Source of the DNA: Streptomyces barkulensis
GTDB taxonomy: Bacteria > Actinomycetota > Actinomycetes > Streptomycetales > Streptomycetaceae
Length of the DNA: 64,000 nucleotides
NCBI RefSeq assembly: GCF_002843305.1
Contig: NZ_PGSG01000114.1
Coordinates: forward strand, 1 to 64,000
Direction: 5' to 3'
The notes under the pieces were generated by a model, which had not been told where the DNA came from, ran no database searches, and saw nothing but the letters and a program-made list of their open reading frames with translations. Below are positions 35,143 through 43,885 of this stretch, in pieces. Position 1 is the first letter of the stretch; every line of letters starts with the position of its first letter. The position numbers were made by a program, and so were the translations under genes.

Positions 35143-35187
35143 GAGGACGGAGGGGCACCCGCCGCCGGCGGGTGCCCCTCCGTCCTC
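35143..35187 (+). terminator. yajQ terminator with a ~20-bp stem
   Basis: Arms 35143-35164 and 35166-35187 are complementary over 22 bases; a few central bases must open for a loop. It begins 27 bases after the yajQ stop. Confidence 0.85.
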
Positions 35188-35288
35188 CGTCCTCCGCGGC
35201 GGTGGGGAAGGCGCCCGGAAGGTTGGCGGCACCGCGCGTCGGGCACCCGGACACGGAATCTTCCACGCGTACGGGCCCAGGAGGACGT

Positions 35289-35681
35289 ATGGGAAAGAAG
35301 ACCGGGCGGGCCACTCTGCCGGCCGCGTTGCTGTGCGGCGCGTTTCTGCTCTCGGGCTGCGGGGACGGCGGCACCGGGGAGGAGATCTCCGGGACCCTCG
35401 CCCGCAACAGTGCGGCCGAGGCCGGCGAACTCGCCTTCGACCAGGCCGGGAACGAGATCGACGGCGACCTCGCCTGCACCGACGAGGGCACCGGGGAGGA
35501 TCTGAGGGTCACCTGCGAGGGCACCACCGTGGACGGCGGGGAGGCCCGGATGGTGGCCGACGCCGGCAGCGACCCCCGGATCGAGACGGAGGGCGGCGTC
35601 ACGCTCGAGGGCTTCACGGTCGTCGGCACGGTGGACGGCGAGGAGGTCTTCCGGCAGGACTGCATCGGCGTCGGCTGCTGA
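35289..35681 (+). CDS. Small lipoprotein
   Basis: The 130-aa protein has a signal peptide (TLPAALLCGAFLL) and lipobox LSGC. The mature part is acidic, with two Cys in the middle (DLACTDEG, RVTCEGTT) and two near the end (QDCIGVGC). The spacing suggests a compact disulfide-held beta domain, akin to small actinobacterial DUF4333-type lipoproteins, but this match is uncertain. The ATG follows GGAGG by four bases. It is not in an obvious operon. Confidence 0.7.
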   Translation: MGKKTGRATLPAALLCGAFLLSGCGDGGTGEEISGTLARNSAAEAGELAFDQAGNEIDGDLACTDEGTGEDLRVTCEGTTVDGGEARMVADAGSDPRIETEGGVTLEGFTVVGTVDGEEVFRQDCIGVGC

Positions 35682-35690
35682 CCTCGGTGC

Positions 35691-35736
35691 GGCGGGCCCC
35701 TCCCGGCGACTCGCTCCCGGCGGGCCCCTCCCGGCG
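35691..35736. repeat. Two 18-bp direct repeats
   Basis: ggcgggcccctcccggcg occurs at 35691-35708 and again at 35719-35736 in the gap between the lipoprotein and the Mrr-type gene. No function is inferred. Confidence 0.6.
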
Positions 35737-35820
35737 GCCCGTTGAAAACGGGGAGGCGGGGCAGACGGCAGTAGCGAGCAGTGATGTTCCACGCCGAACC
35801 GCCAGGGGGGATCAGCACCG

Positions 35821-36753
35821 ATGGCCATATCCGCGCGCCGGAGGCGTACGCCGGACGGCAGGCCCGTCTTCGACCTGCGTGTGACGGCCCTGGCCTTCGT
35901 GCTGGCCGCCGTCGTCCTGCTGGGTGTGTGGTTCGCCGGGCGGGTGGTGCTGGAGGCGGCCGGGCGGCATCCGGTCGCGGCGGTGGCCGTCTGCCTGATC
36001 GCCGTGCCGGCCGCCGTGGCCGGTCTGCGCGGCGGGCGCCGCTTCCGGGCGTCCAGGGCCGCGCGGCGGGCCGCCACGGTCCTGACCGAGGCGGCCGAGA
36101 CAGCGCTGGACACGCTGGAGGAGGAGGTCCCGGGCGACGGGCCGGAGAGCGGTGAGCACGCGGAGCGTCCCGGACCGGTGGAGGGATCGGAGGCCGTCCG
36201 GTACGCGGAACCGGCCGGGGCCGGGACCGCCACGGCCCGCTCCGACTGTCCCGACCGTCCCGGCCGCCCGGATTACGAGGCCATGGAGGCGGAGGAGTTC
36301 GAGCAGGCGGTCGCGGCCCTGTGCGAGCGGGACGGCTGCCGGGACGTGGAGGTCGTCGGCGGCGCGGGCGACCTCGGCGCCGATGTCGTCGCCACCGCCC
36401 CGGACGGGTGGCGTGTGGTCATCCAGTGCAAGCGCTACAGCGACACCAACAAGGTCGGCTCGCAGGACGTGCAGCGCTTCGGCGGCACCTGCTACACCGT
36501 CCACGAGGCCCAGGTGGCGGCCGTGGTCACCACCGGCGACTTCACCGCGCCCGCCGCCGAGTACGCACGGCAGTGCGGCATCCTGTGCTTCGACCGGCAC
36601 GCGCTGGCCGCCTGGAGCGACGGCACCGGACCGGCCCCCTGGGAGGGCGCGGGCGAGCCGCCGGCCGGGGCGGATCCGTACGGCGGGCGGCGCGAGGGCC
36701 CGCACGAGGGCGTGTACGACGGTCTGCACGACGAGGGGACCGCCCGGTCCTGA
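35821..36753 (+). CDS. Membrane-anchored Mrr-type endonuclease
   Basis: The 310-aa protein has two N-terminal membrane segments (VTALAFVLAAVVLLGVWFAG and HPVAAVAVCLIAVPAAVAGL) and a charged linker. A C-terminal Mrr_cat domain of the PD-(D/E)XK fold follows, with EEFEQAVAALCERDG, GAGDLGADVVA (catalytic Asp) and VVIQCKRYSD (Q-x-K). Mrr proteins cut methylated DNA, but membrane-anchored Streptomyces forms have no proved target. No methylase or other restriction subunit lies near. Possible roles include control of incoming DNA; this is inference. Confidence 0.78.
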   Translation: MAISARRRRTPDGRPVFDLRVTALAFVLAAVVLLGVWFAGRVVLEAAGRHPVAAVAVCLIAVPAAVAGLRGGRRFRASRAARRAATVLTEAAETALDTLEEEVPGDGPESGEHAERPGPVEGSEAVRYAEPAGAGTATARSDCPDRPGRPDYEAMEAEEFEQAVAALCERDGCRDVEVVGGAGDLGADVVATAPDGWRVVIQCKRYSDTNKVGSQDVQRFGGTCYTVHEAQVAAVVTTGDFTAPAAEYARQCGILCFDRHALAAWSDGTGPAPWEGAGEPPAGADPYGGRREGPHEGVYDGLHDEGTARS

Positions 36754-36771
36754 GAGGCCTCCGGGACCTTC

Positions 36772-36789
36772 GACGCCCGGTGGGGCGTC
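36772..36789. terminator. Hairpin between convergent genes
   Basis: gacgccc and gggcgtc flank ggtg, in the 36-base gap between the convergent Mrr-type and YccF genes; it ends right at the YccF stop. Confidence 0.55.
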
Positions 36790-37203
36790 CTAACGGGGAG
36801 CCGCGTTCCAGCGGTACGACGGGTACGCGGCGTCGCTGCGGACGATCTCACGGCCCAGCGGCATCAGGGAGACCGGAATCATCTTGAAGTGGGCGATGCC
36901 GAACGGGATGCCGATGATCGTCAGGAAGAAGCCGATGCCCGCGGCTATGTGTCCCAGGGTGAGCCATATCCCGGCGAAGACCAGCCAGACGATGTTGCCC
37001 GCGGCGGAGGCCGCGCCCGCGCCGGGCCGCTGGACGACGGTGTACCCGAAGGGCCACAGGGCGTAGACGGCGATCCGGAAGCAGGCGATGCCCCACGGGA
37101 TCGTGACGATCAGCAGGAAGCAGATCAGACCGGCGACCACGTACCCCAGGGCCAGCCAGAGGCCGGAGAAGACCAGCCACAGGATGTTGAGGAGCGTCCT
37201 CAC
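36790..37203 (-). CDS. YccF-domain membrane protein
   Basis: The 137-aa protein contains two copies of the YccF domain. Each has two hydrophobic helices (ILWLVFSGLWLALGYVVAGL and IVWLVFAGIWLTLGHIAAGI), followed by IPWGIACFRIAVYALWPFG or IPFGIAHFKMIPVSLMPLG. It is an integral inner-membrane protein of unknown function. Its GTG start overlaps the htpX stop by four bases (GTGA), so it is translationally coupled to htpX. Confidence 0.85.
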   Translation of the reverse strand: MRTLLNILWLVFSGLWLALGYVVAGLICFLLIVTIPWGIACFRIAVYALWPFGYTVVQRPGAGAASAAGNIVWLVFAGIWLTLGHIAAGIGFFLTIIGIPFGIAHFKMIPVSLMPLGREIVRSDAAYPSYRWNAAPR

Positions 37204-38063
37204 AGCCGCCTCCCGGCCATGCGCTCCAGCCGGGCGATGCGCTCGGCCATCGGGGGATGGGTGGAGAACATCCTGGACAGGCCGTCTCCGGGACGGAAGG
37301 GATTGGCGATCATCATGTGGCTCGCGGTCTCCAGCCGGGGCTCGGGGGGCAGGGGGAGCTGCTTGGTGCCGGCCTCCAGCTTGGCCAGGGCCGAGGCCAG
37401 GGCCAGCGGGTCGCCGGTGAGCTGGGAGCCGGAGGCGTCCGCCTCGTACTCCCGGGAGCGGCTGACCGCGAGCCTGATCAGGGACGCGGCGAGCGGACCG
37501 AGCAGCATGATCAGCAGCATCCCGGCCAGACCGGGGCCCTCCTCGTCGTCCGAGCGGCCGATCGGGATCAGCCAGGCGAAGTTGACCAGGAACATCACCA
37601 CCGAGGCCAGTGCGCCCGCGACGGAGGCGATGAGGATGTCGCGGTTGTAGACGTGGCTCAGCTCGTGCCCGAGGACGGCGCGCAGCTCACGCTCGTCCAG
37701 GATGCGCAGGATGCCGTCGGTGCAGCAGACGGCGGCGTTGCGCGGGTTGCGGCCGGTGGCGAACGCGTTGGGCGCCTGGGTGGGTGAGATGTACAGGCGG
37801 GGCATGGGCCGGCGGGCGGCCGTGGACAGCTCGCGGACCGTCCGGTACAGGCCCGGGGCCTCGAACTCGCTGACCGGGCGGGCTCTCATGGCTCGCAGGG
37901 CGAGCTTGTCGCTGTTCCAGTAGGCGTAGGCGTTGGTGCCCAGTGCCAGGACGACCGCGACGACCAGCCCGGTGCGGCCGAAGAAACCGCCGATGACGAT
38001 GATGAGTGCGGACAGGCCCCCGAGTAGCAGGGCGGTCTTCAGCCCGTTGTGCCGGCGGTGCAC
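37200..38063 (-). CDS. htpX: Membrane zinc metalloprotease HtpX
   Basis: HtpX degrades misfolded membrane proteins. The 287-aa M48 protease has two N-terminal helices (TALLLGGLSALIIVIGGFFG, GLVVAVVLALGTNAYAYW), the zinc motif GHELSHVYNRD with catalytic Glu, and the third ligand in SREYEADASG. Two more membrane segments follow the active site. It starts at a GTG. Overlap with the YccF gene suggests a joint role in membrane quality control. It is the full family length. Confidence 0.95.
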   Translation of the reverse strand: MHRRHNGLKTALLLGGLSALIIVIGGFFGRTGLVVAVVLALGTNAYAYWNSDKLALRAMRARPVSEFEAPGLYRTVRELSTAARRPMPRLYISPTQAPNAFATGRNPRNAAVCCTDGILRILDERELRAVLGHELSHVYNRDILIASVAGALASVVMFLVNFAWLIPIGRSDDEEGPGLAGMLLIMLLGPLAASLIRLAVSRSREYEADASGSQLTGDPLALASALAKLEAGTKQLPLPPEPRLETASHMMIANPFRPGDGLSRMFSTHPPMAERIARLERMAGRRL

Positions 38064-38208
38064 GGTACGCCCTCCAGGTGGTGCGGCAGGGGGGATCCCC
38101 CGTGTGGCCCTTCGTTGCGGCGGTGCCTCCGTCCGAAGGCGGATTCGTGGACCCTTCCTGTGAGGTCAACGCCATGTGAAGGCGCCGGGTTCCCGGGCCG
38201 CCCCCCGT

Positions 38209-39735
38209 CTAAAGCAGCACGTCGGCGGCGAAGCGCAGGGCGAGCTGGGGAGCACCCGAAAGGCCGACGGCGAGCAGCCCCGTCAGGGCGATCGCGGCCG
38301 TGAGCGGCGCGGCGACGCGCACGCGCGCGTGTGCGGCGGGCGCGTGTACGGGGGCCCGGAAGATCTGCGCCGTCCACGCCAGGTAGTAGTACAGGGCGAT
38401 CACGACGTTCACCGCCATCACCGCCGCGAGCCAGCCCAGTCCCGCGTCCACGGCCGTGGAGAGGACCGCGACCTTGGCGAACAGGCCGATGATCCCCGGC
38501 GGCAGCCCGGCCAGGCAGAGCAGGAAGAAGGCCAGGGCCAGGGCGGCCAGGGGGTGGGCGGCGTACAGGCCGCGGTAGTCGGTGATCCGGTTGGCTGCGG
38601 CGCTCCGGCCGACATGGGCGGCCACGGCGAAGGCCCCGAGGTTCACGGCGGCGTACATCAGGGCGTACGCGACGGTCGCGCCGACGGCCCGCCCCGGCTC
38701 GGCGGCGTACGCCGCCGCGGCGATGGGCACCAGCAGGTAGCCGGCCTGGCCGACGGAGGACCACGCCAGCAGCCGTACCGCGCTGTGCGGGCGCTCCGGG
38801 CGCTGCCGCAGGGCGGCCACGTTGCCCCCGGTCATGGTGAGGGCGGCCAGGACGGCGAGCGCCGGTCCCCAGACGTGGCCGTAGGAGGGGAAGGCCTCGA
38901 CGGTCACCAGGATCAGCCCGGAGAAGCCGACCGCCTTGCCGATCACCGAAAGGTAGGCGGCCACCGGCAAGGGGGCGCCCACGTAGGTGTCCGGCACCCA
39001 GGAGTGGAAGGGGACGGCCGCGGTCTTGAACGCGAAGCCGACGAGGGTGAGGGCGACTCCGGTGGCGGCCAGGGTCTCCAGGCCGGGGGCGGTCTCGCGC
39101 AGCCCTTCGGCGACCCGGTCCAGGTGCAGGGAGCCGGTCGCGGCGTAGACGAAGCTGACGCCCATCAGGCTGACGGCGGTGGCGGTGACCGAGGAGAGGA
39201 AGAACTTCAGGGCCGCCTCGGAGGAGCGTCCGTCCGCGCGGCGCAGTCCGACCAGGGCGAAGGACGGCAGGGATGCGACCTCCAGCGCCACGATCAGGGT
39301 CGCCAGATCGCGGGCGGCGGGCAGCAGCGCCGCTCCCGCGGCGGAGGCCAGCAGCAGGAACCAGTACTCGCCGCCCGGCAGCGCGTCGTCCCGTACGGCC
39401 GTCATCGACAGCAGGGCGGCGATCAGGGCGGCGCCCAGCACCAGGAACTGGACGGCCAGAGTGAACGGGTCGGCGACGTAGGAGCACACCGCCGGGTCGG
39501 CGGTGAGGCAGAAGGTGGTGCGGTCGCCGTCCAGGAGGGGCAGCAGAGCGAGCGCGGCGAGCGCGAGGACGGCGACGGCGACCGGGCCGAGCAGCGGCTT
39601 GCGGCGCTCGGGCAGGAACAGGTCGGCGACCAGGACGGCCAGCGCGCCCAGTGCGGCGAGGGCGGGCGGGGCGATGGCGATCCAGTCGACGGACTGGACG
39701 ACCGACCGGACGGGGTCCTGGGCGAGCGCGTTCAT
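38209..39735 (-). CDS. nuoN: Complex I-like subunit NuoN (second cluster)
   Basis: The 508-aa product is an antiporter-like proton-pumping membrane subunit with about 14 helices. Typical motifs are LIVALEVASLPSFALVGLRR, KFFLSSVTATAVSLMG, FAFKTAAVPFHSWVPDTYVG and RLLAWSSVGQAGYLL. Its ATG overlaps the nuoM stop (ATGA). It is the last gene of the ten-gene cluster. A second nuoN enters the window at its right edge, so this is a paralogue from a partial cluster. Confidence 0.95.
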   Translation of the reverse strand: MNALAQDPVRSVVQSVDWIAIAPPALAALGALAVLVADLFLPERRKPLLGPVAVAVLALAALALLPLLDGDRTTFCLTADPAVCSYVADPFTLAVQFLVLGAALIAALLSMTAVRDDALPGGEYWFLLLASAAGAALLPAARDLATLIVALEVASLPSFALVGLRRADGRSSEAALKFFLSSVTATAVSLMGVSFVYAATGSLHLDRVAEGLRETAPGLETLAATGVALTLVGFAFKTAAVPFHSWVPDTYVGAPLPVAAYLSVIGKAVGFSGLILVTVEAFPSYGHVWGPALAVLAALTMTGGNVAALRQRPERPHSAVRLLAWSSVGQAGYLLVPIAAAAYAAEPGRAVGATVAYALMYAAVNLGAFAVAAHVGRSAAANRITDYRGLYAAHPLAALALAFFLLCLAGLPPGIIGLFAKVAVLSTAVDAGLGWLAAVMAVNVVIALYYYLAWTAQIFRAPVHAPAAHARVRVAAPLTAAIALTGLLAVGLSGAPQLALRFAADVLL

Positions 39736-41387
39736 CGGCTGACTCCCGGCAGGAGGTTCTGCACGGCCGGATCGGTGAGCCCCAGGAGGATCGCGGGCCA
39801 CAGTCCGGCCAGGACGGTGAGGACGACGAGCGGGATCCAGGCGGCGAACTCGTGGCCGCGTACGTCCGGCAGGGTCGCGCCCGGGGCGGGGACGGCGCCC
39901 GGGGCGGAGGCGGTGCCCGGGGCGGAGGCGGCACCCGGGGTGGAGGGCGACCCCATGCAGACCCGGCGCACGACCACCAGCAGATAGGCGGCGGTCAGCA
40001 GGGTGCCGAGGGCCGCGAGGGCCATGAAGACCAGGTACGCGGGCCGGCTGAGCCCGTCGGCGGGGTGGTACGCGCCGAGCAGCGCGAGCATCTCGCCCCA
40101 GAAGCCGGCCAGTCCGGGCAGGCCGAGGGAGGCGACGGCGGCGAAGGCGAGCAGCCCGCCGAGCCGGGGGGCGCGCCCGTACAACGCCGCGCCCCCGTCG
40201 TCCTTTCCTGCGCCGTCGAGTGCGAGGCGGTCCAGGTCGGTGGTGCCGGTGCGGTCCTTGACCGCACCGGCGAGGAAGAACAGCAGTCCGGTGATGAGGC
40301 CGTGGGCGATGTTGGCGAACAGCGCGCCGTTGACGCCGGTGCGGGTGAGGGTGGCGACGCCCAGCAGCACGAAGCCCATGTGGCCCACCGAGGAGTAGGC
40401 GATGAGGCGCTTGAGGTCGCCCCTGGCTCCGGGAAGGGCCAGCGCCAGGCAGGCCAGCGATCCGTAGACGATGCCGGTGACCGCGAAGGCCGCCAGATAC
40501 GGCGCGAGGGTGTGGATGCCGTCGGGGACGACCGGCAGGACGATCCGGACGAAGCCGTAGGTGCCCATCTTCAGCAGGACGCCCGCCAGCAGCACCGAGC
40601 CGACGGTCGGGGCGGCGGTGTGGGCGTCCGGGAGCCAGCTGTGCAGCGGCCACATCGGCGTCTTGACGGCCAGGCCGGTGCCGATGGCGAGGGCGGCCAC
40701 GACCTGGGTGGTGTGGGTCAGCCCCCGGCCACCGTCCTCGGCGAGCACCGTCATGTCGAACGTCGGGCCACCCTCGGCGCCCAGTCCGACCAGCAGCAGG
40801 CCCAGCAGCATCACCACGGAGCCGAGCAGGGTGTAGAGGACGAACTTCCACGCGGCCCGCTCCCGCCCCGCGCCGCCCCAGCGTGCGATGAGGAAGTACA
40901 TCGGGATCAGGACCGTCTCGAAGGCCAGGAAGAACAGCATCAGGTCCAGCACGGCGAAGGTCGCCAGGGTGCCGGCCTCCAGCAGGAGCACGAGCGCGAC
41001 GAACGCCTGCGGGCGCGGGCCCTCGGGGGGCCGGTGGTAGCTGTACAGGGCGCACAGGAAGGTCAGCAGCGCCGTCAGGACGAGCAGGGGCAGTGAGACG
41101 CCGTCGGTGCCCAGGTGGACACGGACGCCGAGCGCCGGGATCCAGGCGATGTCGGTCTCGGCCTGCACCGTGCCGGGCCGGTCGTGGTCGAAGCCGAGCG
41201 CGAGCACCGCGGTGGCGGCCAGCACGGCGCCGGTGACGGTGACCCCGTGGCGCAGCACGGCCTGCTCGGGACTCCTGCCCCGCAGCCCGGGCGGGGCCGG
41301 CAGCAGGGCGGCGGCCGCGCCGAGCAGAGGCAGGACGACGACGGCCGCCAGGAGCAGCCGCATCGCGGTGTCGTTCAGGGGGATCAC
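39732..41387 (-). CDS. nuoM: Complex I-like subunit NuoM
   Basis: The 551-aa antiporter-like membrane subunit pumps protons in complex I. LDLMLFFLAFETVLIPMYFL contains the conserved Glu, and KTPMWPLHSWLPDAHTAAPT and LIAYSSVGHMGFVL the lysine-rich channel region. It begins at a GTG three bases after the nuoL stop. The periplasmic or cytosolic loop near MGSPSTPGAASAPGTASAPG is a Pro/Ala-rich insertion, longer than in E. coli NuoM. Confidence 0.95.
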   Translation of the reverse strand: MIPLNDTAMRLLLAAVVVLPLLGAAAALLPAPPGLRGRSPEQAVLRHGVTVTGAVLAATAVLALGFDHDRPGTVQAETDIAWIPALGVRVHLGTDGVSLPLLVLTALLTFLCALYSYHRPPEGPRPQAFVALVLLLEAGTLATFAVLDLMLFFLAFETVLIPMYFLIARWGGAGRERAAWKFVLYTLLGSVVMLLGLLLVGLGAEGGPTFDMTVLAEDGGRGLTHTTQVVAALAIGTGLAVKTPMWPLHSWLPDAHTAAPTVGSVLLAGVLLKMGTYGFVRIVLPVVPDGIHTLAPYLAAFAVTGIVYGSLACLALALPGARGDLKRLIAYSSVGHMGFVLLGVATLTRTGVNGALFANIAHGLITGLLFFLAGAVKDRTGTTDLDRLALDGAGKDDGGAALYGRAPRLGGLLAFAAVASLGLPGLAGFWGEMLALLGAYHPADGLSRPAYLVFMALAALGTLLTAAYLLVVVRRVCMGSPSTPGAASAPGTASAPGAVPAPGATLPDVRGHEFAAWIPLVVLTVLAGLWPAILLGLTDPAVQNLLPGVSR

Positions 41388-41390
41388 TGG

Positions 41391-43451
41391 TCACGCTCCG
41401 GCGGCGACGAGGGCGGCGGCCACGGCCAGGACGAGGGAACCGGCGAGCAGGAGGCCGAGATAGGTCTGCACGTTGCCGGTCTGGGCTCGGCGCACGGCCG
41501 CCCCCAGCAGCCGCGCGGTGCCTGTGGCGCCGCGCACGTAGGTGTCGACGACCTCGCGGTCCAGGAAGCGCACCAGCCGCGCCGCGGCCAGGACCGGGCG
41601 TACGGCGACGGCCGCGTAGAGGGCGTCGAGGTGGAAGCCGCGGGCGGCGTGGCGGTGCAGCGGGCCGAGCAGGAGCCGGCCCGGGTCGGCCGGGTCGTCG
41701 GCGGCGGCGATGTCGCCGTAGGCCGCCCGGTGGGTGGCGATGGCCTCGGCCTCGGAGACCGCCGGCTCGGCTTCCGGGTGGGCGGCGACGGCACCGAGCG
41801 GGGCACGGGCGGCGGCGGTGGCGGTGCTGTGCCGCCAGGCCGCGTACATCACCACGATGCCGGCGGCGGCCAGGCCGGTGCCCAGGACGGAGGTGGTGAG
41901 GGTGGGGGCCAGCGAGCGGCCGTCGAACCAGTCGGGCAGGGCGCCGTAGAGCAGTCCGACGGCGATGGTCGGCCCGGCCAGCGCCCACAGCACCGCGTTC
42001 ATGACGACCGGTTGTCCGGCGCGGTCGGGCTGTCCGGCGCGGTCGGGTGCGGTGTTCTCGCCGGGCGCGGCGAAGCCGCGGCCGTGGAAGGCCAGCAGCC
42101 ACAGCCGGGTGGCGTACGCGGCGGTGAGCGCGGCGGTCAGCAACCCGGCGAGCAGGACCGTCCAGCCCACGGCGGCGGGAACGGCGTGGGCGGCCCCGCC
42201 GGCAGGGTCGAGGGCGGCGTGCTCGGCCGCGGCGAGGACGGCCTCCTTGGAGAAGAAACCGGCGAAGGGTGGCACGGCGGCCAGCGCCAGCAGGGCGACG
42301 GTCATCGTCCAGTAGGCGTCCGGCGCCCGCCTGCCCAGACCGCCGGTGCGGGACATCGCGGCCAGGGAGTTGGTGCCGGCCGCGTGAATGAGCACGCCCG
42401 CGGCGAGGAAGAGCAGCGCCTTGAACACGCCGTGGGAGATGAGGTGGAAGACGGCCGCGCCGCGGTCGGCGACGGCCAGGGCGCCGGTCATGTAGCCGAG
42501 CTGGCCGACGGTGGAGTAGGCCAGGACCCGCTTGACGTCGTCCTGGGCGAGGGCGGCGAGCGCCGAGCCGACCATGGTGACCGCCGCCATCGCGGCCAGG
42601 ACGGCGAGCGCGGCGGCGGAGGAGGTGAAGACGGGCAGCAGCCGCGCGACGAAGTACACCCCGGCCGCGACCATGGTGGCGGCGTGGATCAGCGCGGAGA
42701 CCGGAGTCGGGCCCGCCATCGCGTCCGGCAGCCAGGTGTGCAGCGGGAACTGGGCGGACTTGCCCGCGACCCCCGCGAGCAGCAGCAGTGCGATGACGGT
42801 GGGGTGCTCCAGCTCGAAGCCGGACAGCGGGGAGGTCAGCCGGGTCACGATCGTGCTGATCCGGAAGGTGCCGGCCTGGGAGGCCAGCGCCAGGATGCCG
42901 ATGACGAACGGCACGTCGCCGAGCTTGGTGACGAGGAACGCCTTGAGGGAGGCGGAGCGCGCGGCGGCCGTCTCCCAGTAGTGGCCGACCAGGAAGTACG
43001 AGCAGATGCCCATGACCTCCCAGCCGACCAGCAGCACGATCAGGTCGTCGCTGTAGACGACCAGCAGCATCGCGGCCGTGAAGAGGGAGACCAGCGCGGC
43101 GTAGGAGGGGTAGCGCGGGTCGTCGCGCAGATAGCCGGTGGAGTAGATCTGCACACAGGACGCGACGGCGGCGACCAGGACGGCCACGAGGACGGCGAAG
43201 CCGTCGAGGTGGAGGGCGAGCTCGACGGGGAGGGCGTCGTCGCCGGTGGGGGTCAGCCGGGTCGCGCCGGTCAGGGCGCCCTCCCCGCCCTGGCGTACGG
43301 CGACGGCCGCGGCGAGGACGGCGGAGGTGAGGGTGGGCAGGACGGCCAGGGGGCGGACGTAGGCGGGGGCGCGGCGGCCGAGGAGGAGCCCGGCGAGGGC
43401 GCCGAGGAAGGGCAGCAGTGGGACGAGGACGGCGAGGGTCGTGGTGCTCAC
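41391..43451 (-). CDS. nuoL: Complex I-like subunit NuoL
   Basis: This 686-aa distal antiporter-like subunit carries the long lateral helix at its C-terminus. Motifs include VVYSDDLIVLLVGWEVMGIC, KSAQFPLHTWLPDAMAGPTP and KRVLAYSTVGQLGYMTG. It starts at a GTG that overlaps the nuoK stop by four bases (GTGA). It is of normal family length and intact, which argues that the cluster is under selection. Confidence 0.96.
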   Translation of the reverse strand: MSTTTLAVLVPLLPFLGALAGLLLGRRAPAYVRPLAVLPTLTSAVLAAAVAVRQGGEGALTGATRLTPTGDDALPVELALHLDGFAVLVAVLVAAVASCVQIYSTGYLRDDPRYPSYAALVSLFTAAMLLVVYSDDLIVLLVGWEVMGICSYFLVGHYWETAAARSASLKAFLVTKLGDVPFVIGILALASQAGTFRISTIVTRLTSPLSGFELEHPTVIALLLLAGVAGKSAQFPLHTWLPDAMAGPTPVSALIHAATMVAAGVYFVARLLPVFTSSAAALAVLAAMAAVTMVGSALAALAQDDVKRVLAYSTVGQLGYMTGALAVADRGAAVFHLISHGVFKALLFLAAGVLIHAAGTNSLAAMSRTGGLGRRAPDAYWTMTVALLALAAVPPFAGFFSKEAVLAAAEHAALDPAGGAAHAVPAAVGWTVLLAGLLTAALTAAYATRLWLLAFHGRGFAAPGENTAPDRAGQPDRAGQPVVMNAVLWALAGPTIAVGLLYGALPDWFDGRSLAPTLTTSVLGTGLAAAGIVVMYAAWRHSTATAAARAPLGAVAAHPEAEPAVSEAEAIATHRAAYGDIAAADDPADPGRLLLGPLHRHAARGFHLDALYAAVAVRPVLAAARLVRFLDREVVDTYVRGATGTARLLGAAVRRAQTGNVQTYLGLLLAGSLVLAVAAALVAAGA

Positions 43452-43885
43452 GCGGTGGCCTCTCCCCTGGTCAGGCGCGTGTCCGCGGGGTTGTCAGTGG
43501 TGCCTGCCACAGTTGGATCGTCACTGTCCGCAGCGGTCCCGCCGGTTCTGTCGGTTCCGGCGGTTCTGTCGGTTCCGCCGGTTTCCGCGAGCTCGCGGAG
43601 CCGGTCGATGTGGGAGGTGCCCCGGTTGCGGTGGACGAGCAGCACGATGGCGAGGCCGATGCCGATCTCGGCGGCGGCGATGGTGATGGTGAAGAGGGTG
43701 AGGGCCTGGCCCGCGTGGAGGGTGTCGCGGAGCCAGACGTCGAAGGCGACGAGGTTGAGGTTGACGGCGTTGAGCATCAGCTCGACCGACATCAGTACGA
43801 GGATCGCGTTGCGCCGGGCGAGGACTCCGTACAGACCGGTGCAGAAGAGGAGGACGGCCAGGACGGCGGGGTAGGCCAGATGCAT
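43448..43885 (-). CDS. nuoK: Complex I-like subunit NuoK with repeat tail
   Basis: The 145-aa product has the three-helix NuoK core: HLAYPAVLAVLLFCTGLYGV, LVLMSVELMLNAVNLNLVAF with the conserved Glu, and FTITIAAAEIGIGLAIVLLV with the second Glu. The family is ~100 aa; the extra ~45 residues are a low-complexity Gly/Thr/Asp tail (GTDRTAGTDRTGGTAADS). The DNA behind it has an 18-bp unit twice (43543-43577). Its ATG shares a base with the nuoJ stop (TGATG). Confidence 0.95.
   Translation of the reverse strand: MHLAYPAVLAVLLFCTGLYGVLARRNAILVLMSVELMLNAVNLNLVAFDVWLRDTLHAGQALTLFTITIAAAEIGIGLAIVLLVHRNRGTSHIDRLRELAETGGTDRTAGTDRTGGTAADSDDPTVAGTTDNPADTRLTRGEATA
43543..43577. repeat. Two copies of an 18-bp unit in the nuoK tail
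   Basis: cggttctgtcggttccg occurs at 43543-43559 and 43561-43577, in frame, encoding the GTDRT repeats of the NuoK tail. Confidence 0.75.

Noticed and set aside
38209..42102. 1297-residue frame covering nuoN, nuoM and part of nuoL as one protein
   Set aside because: Only the 38209-39735 part is coding (NuoN); upstream the frame is an out-of-phase reading of nuoM and nuoL.
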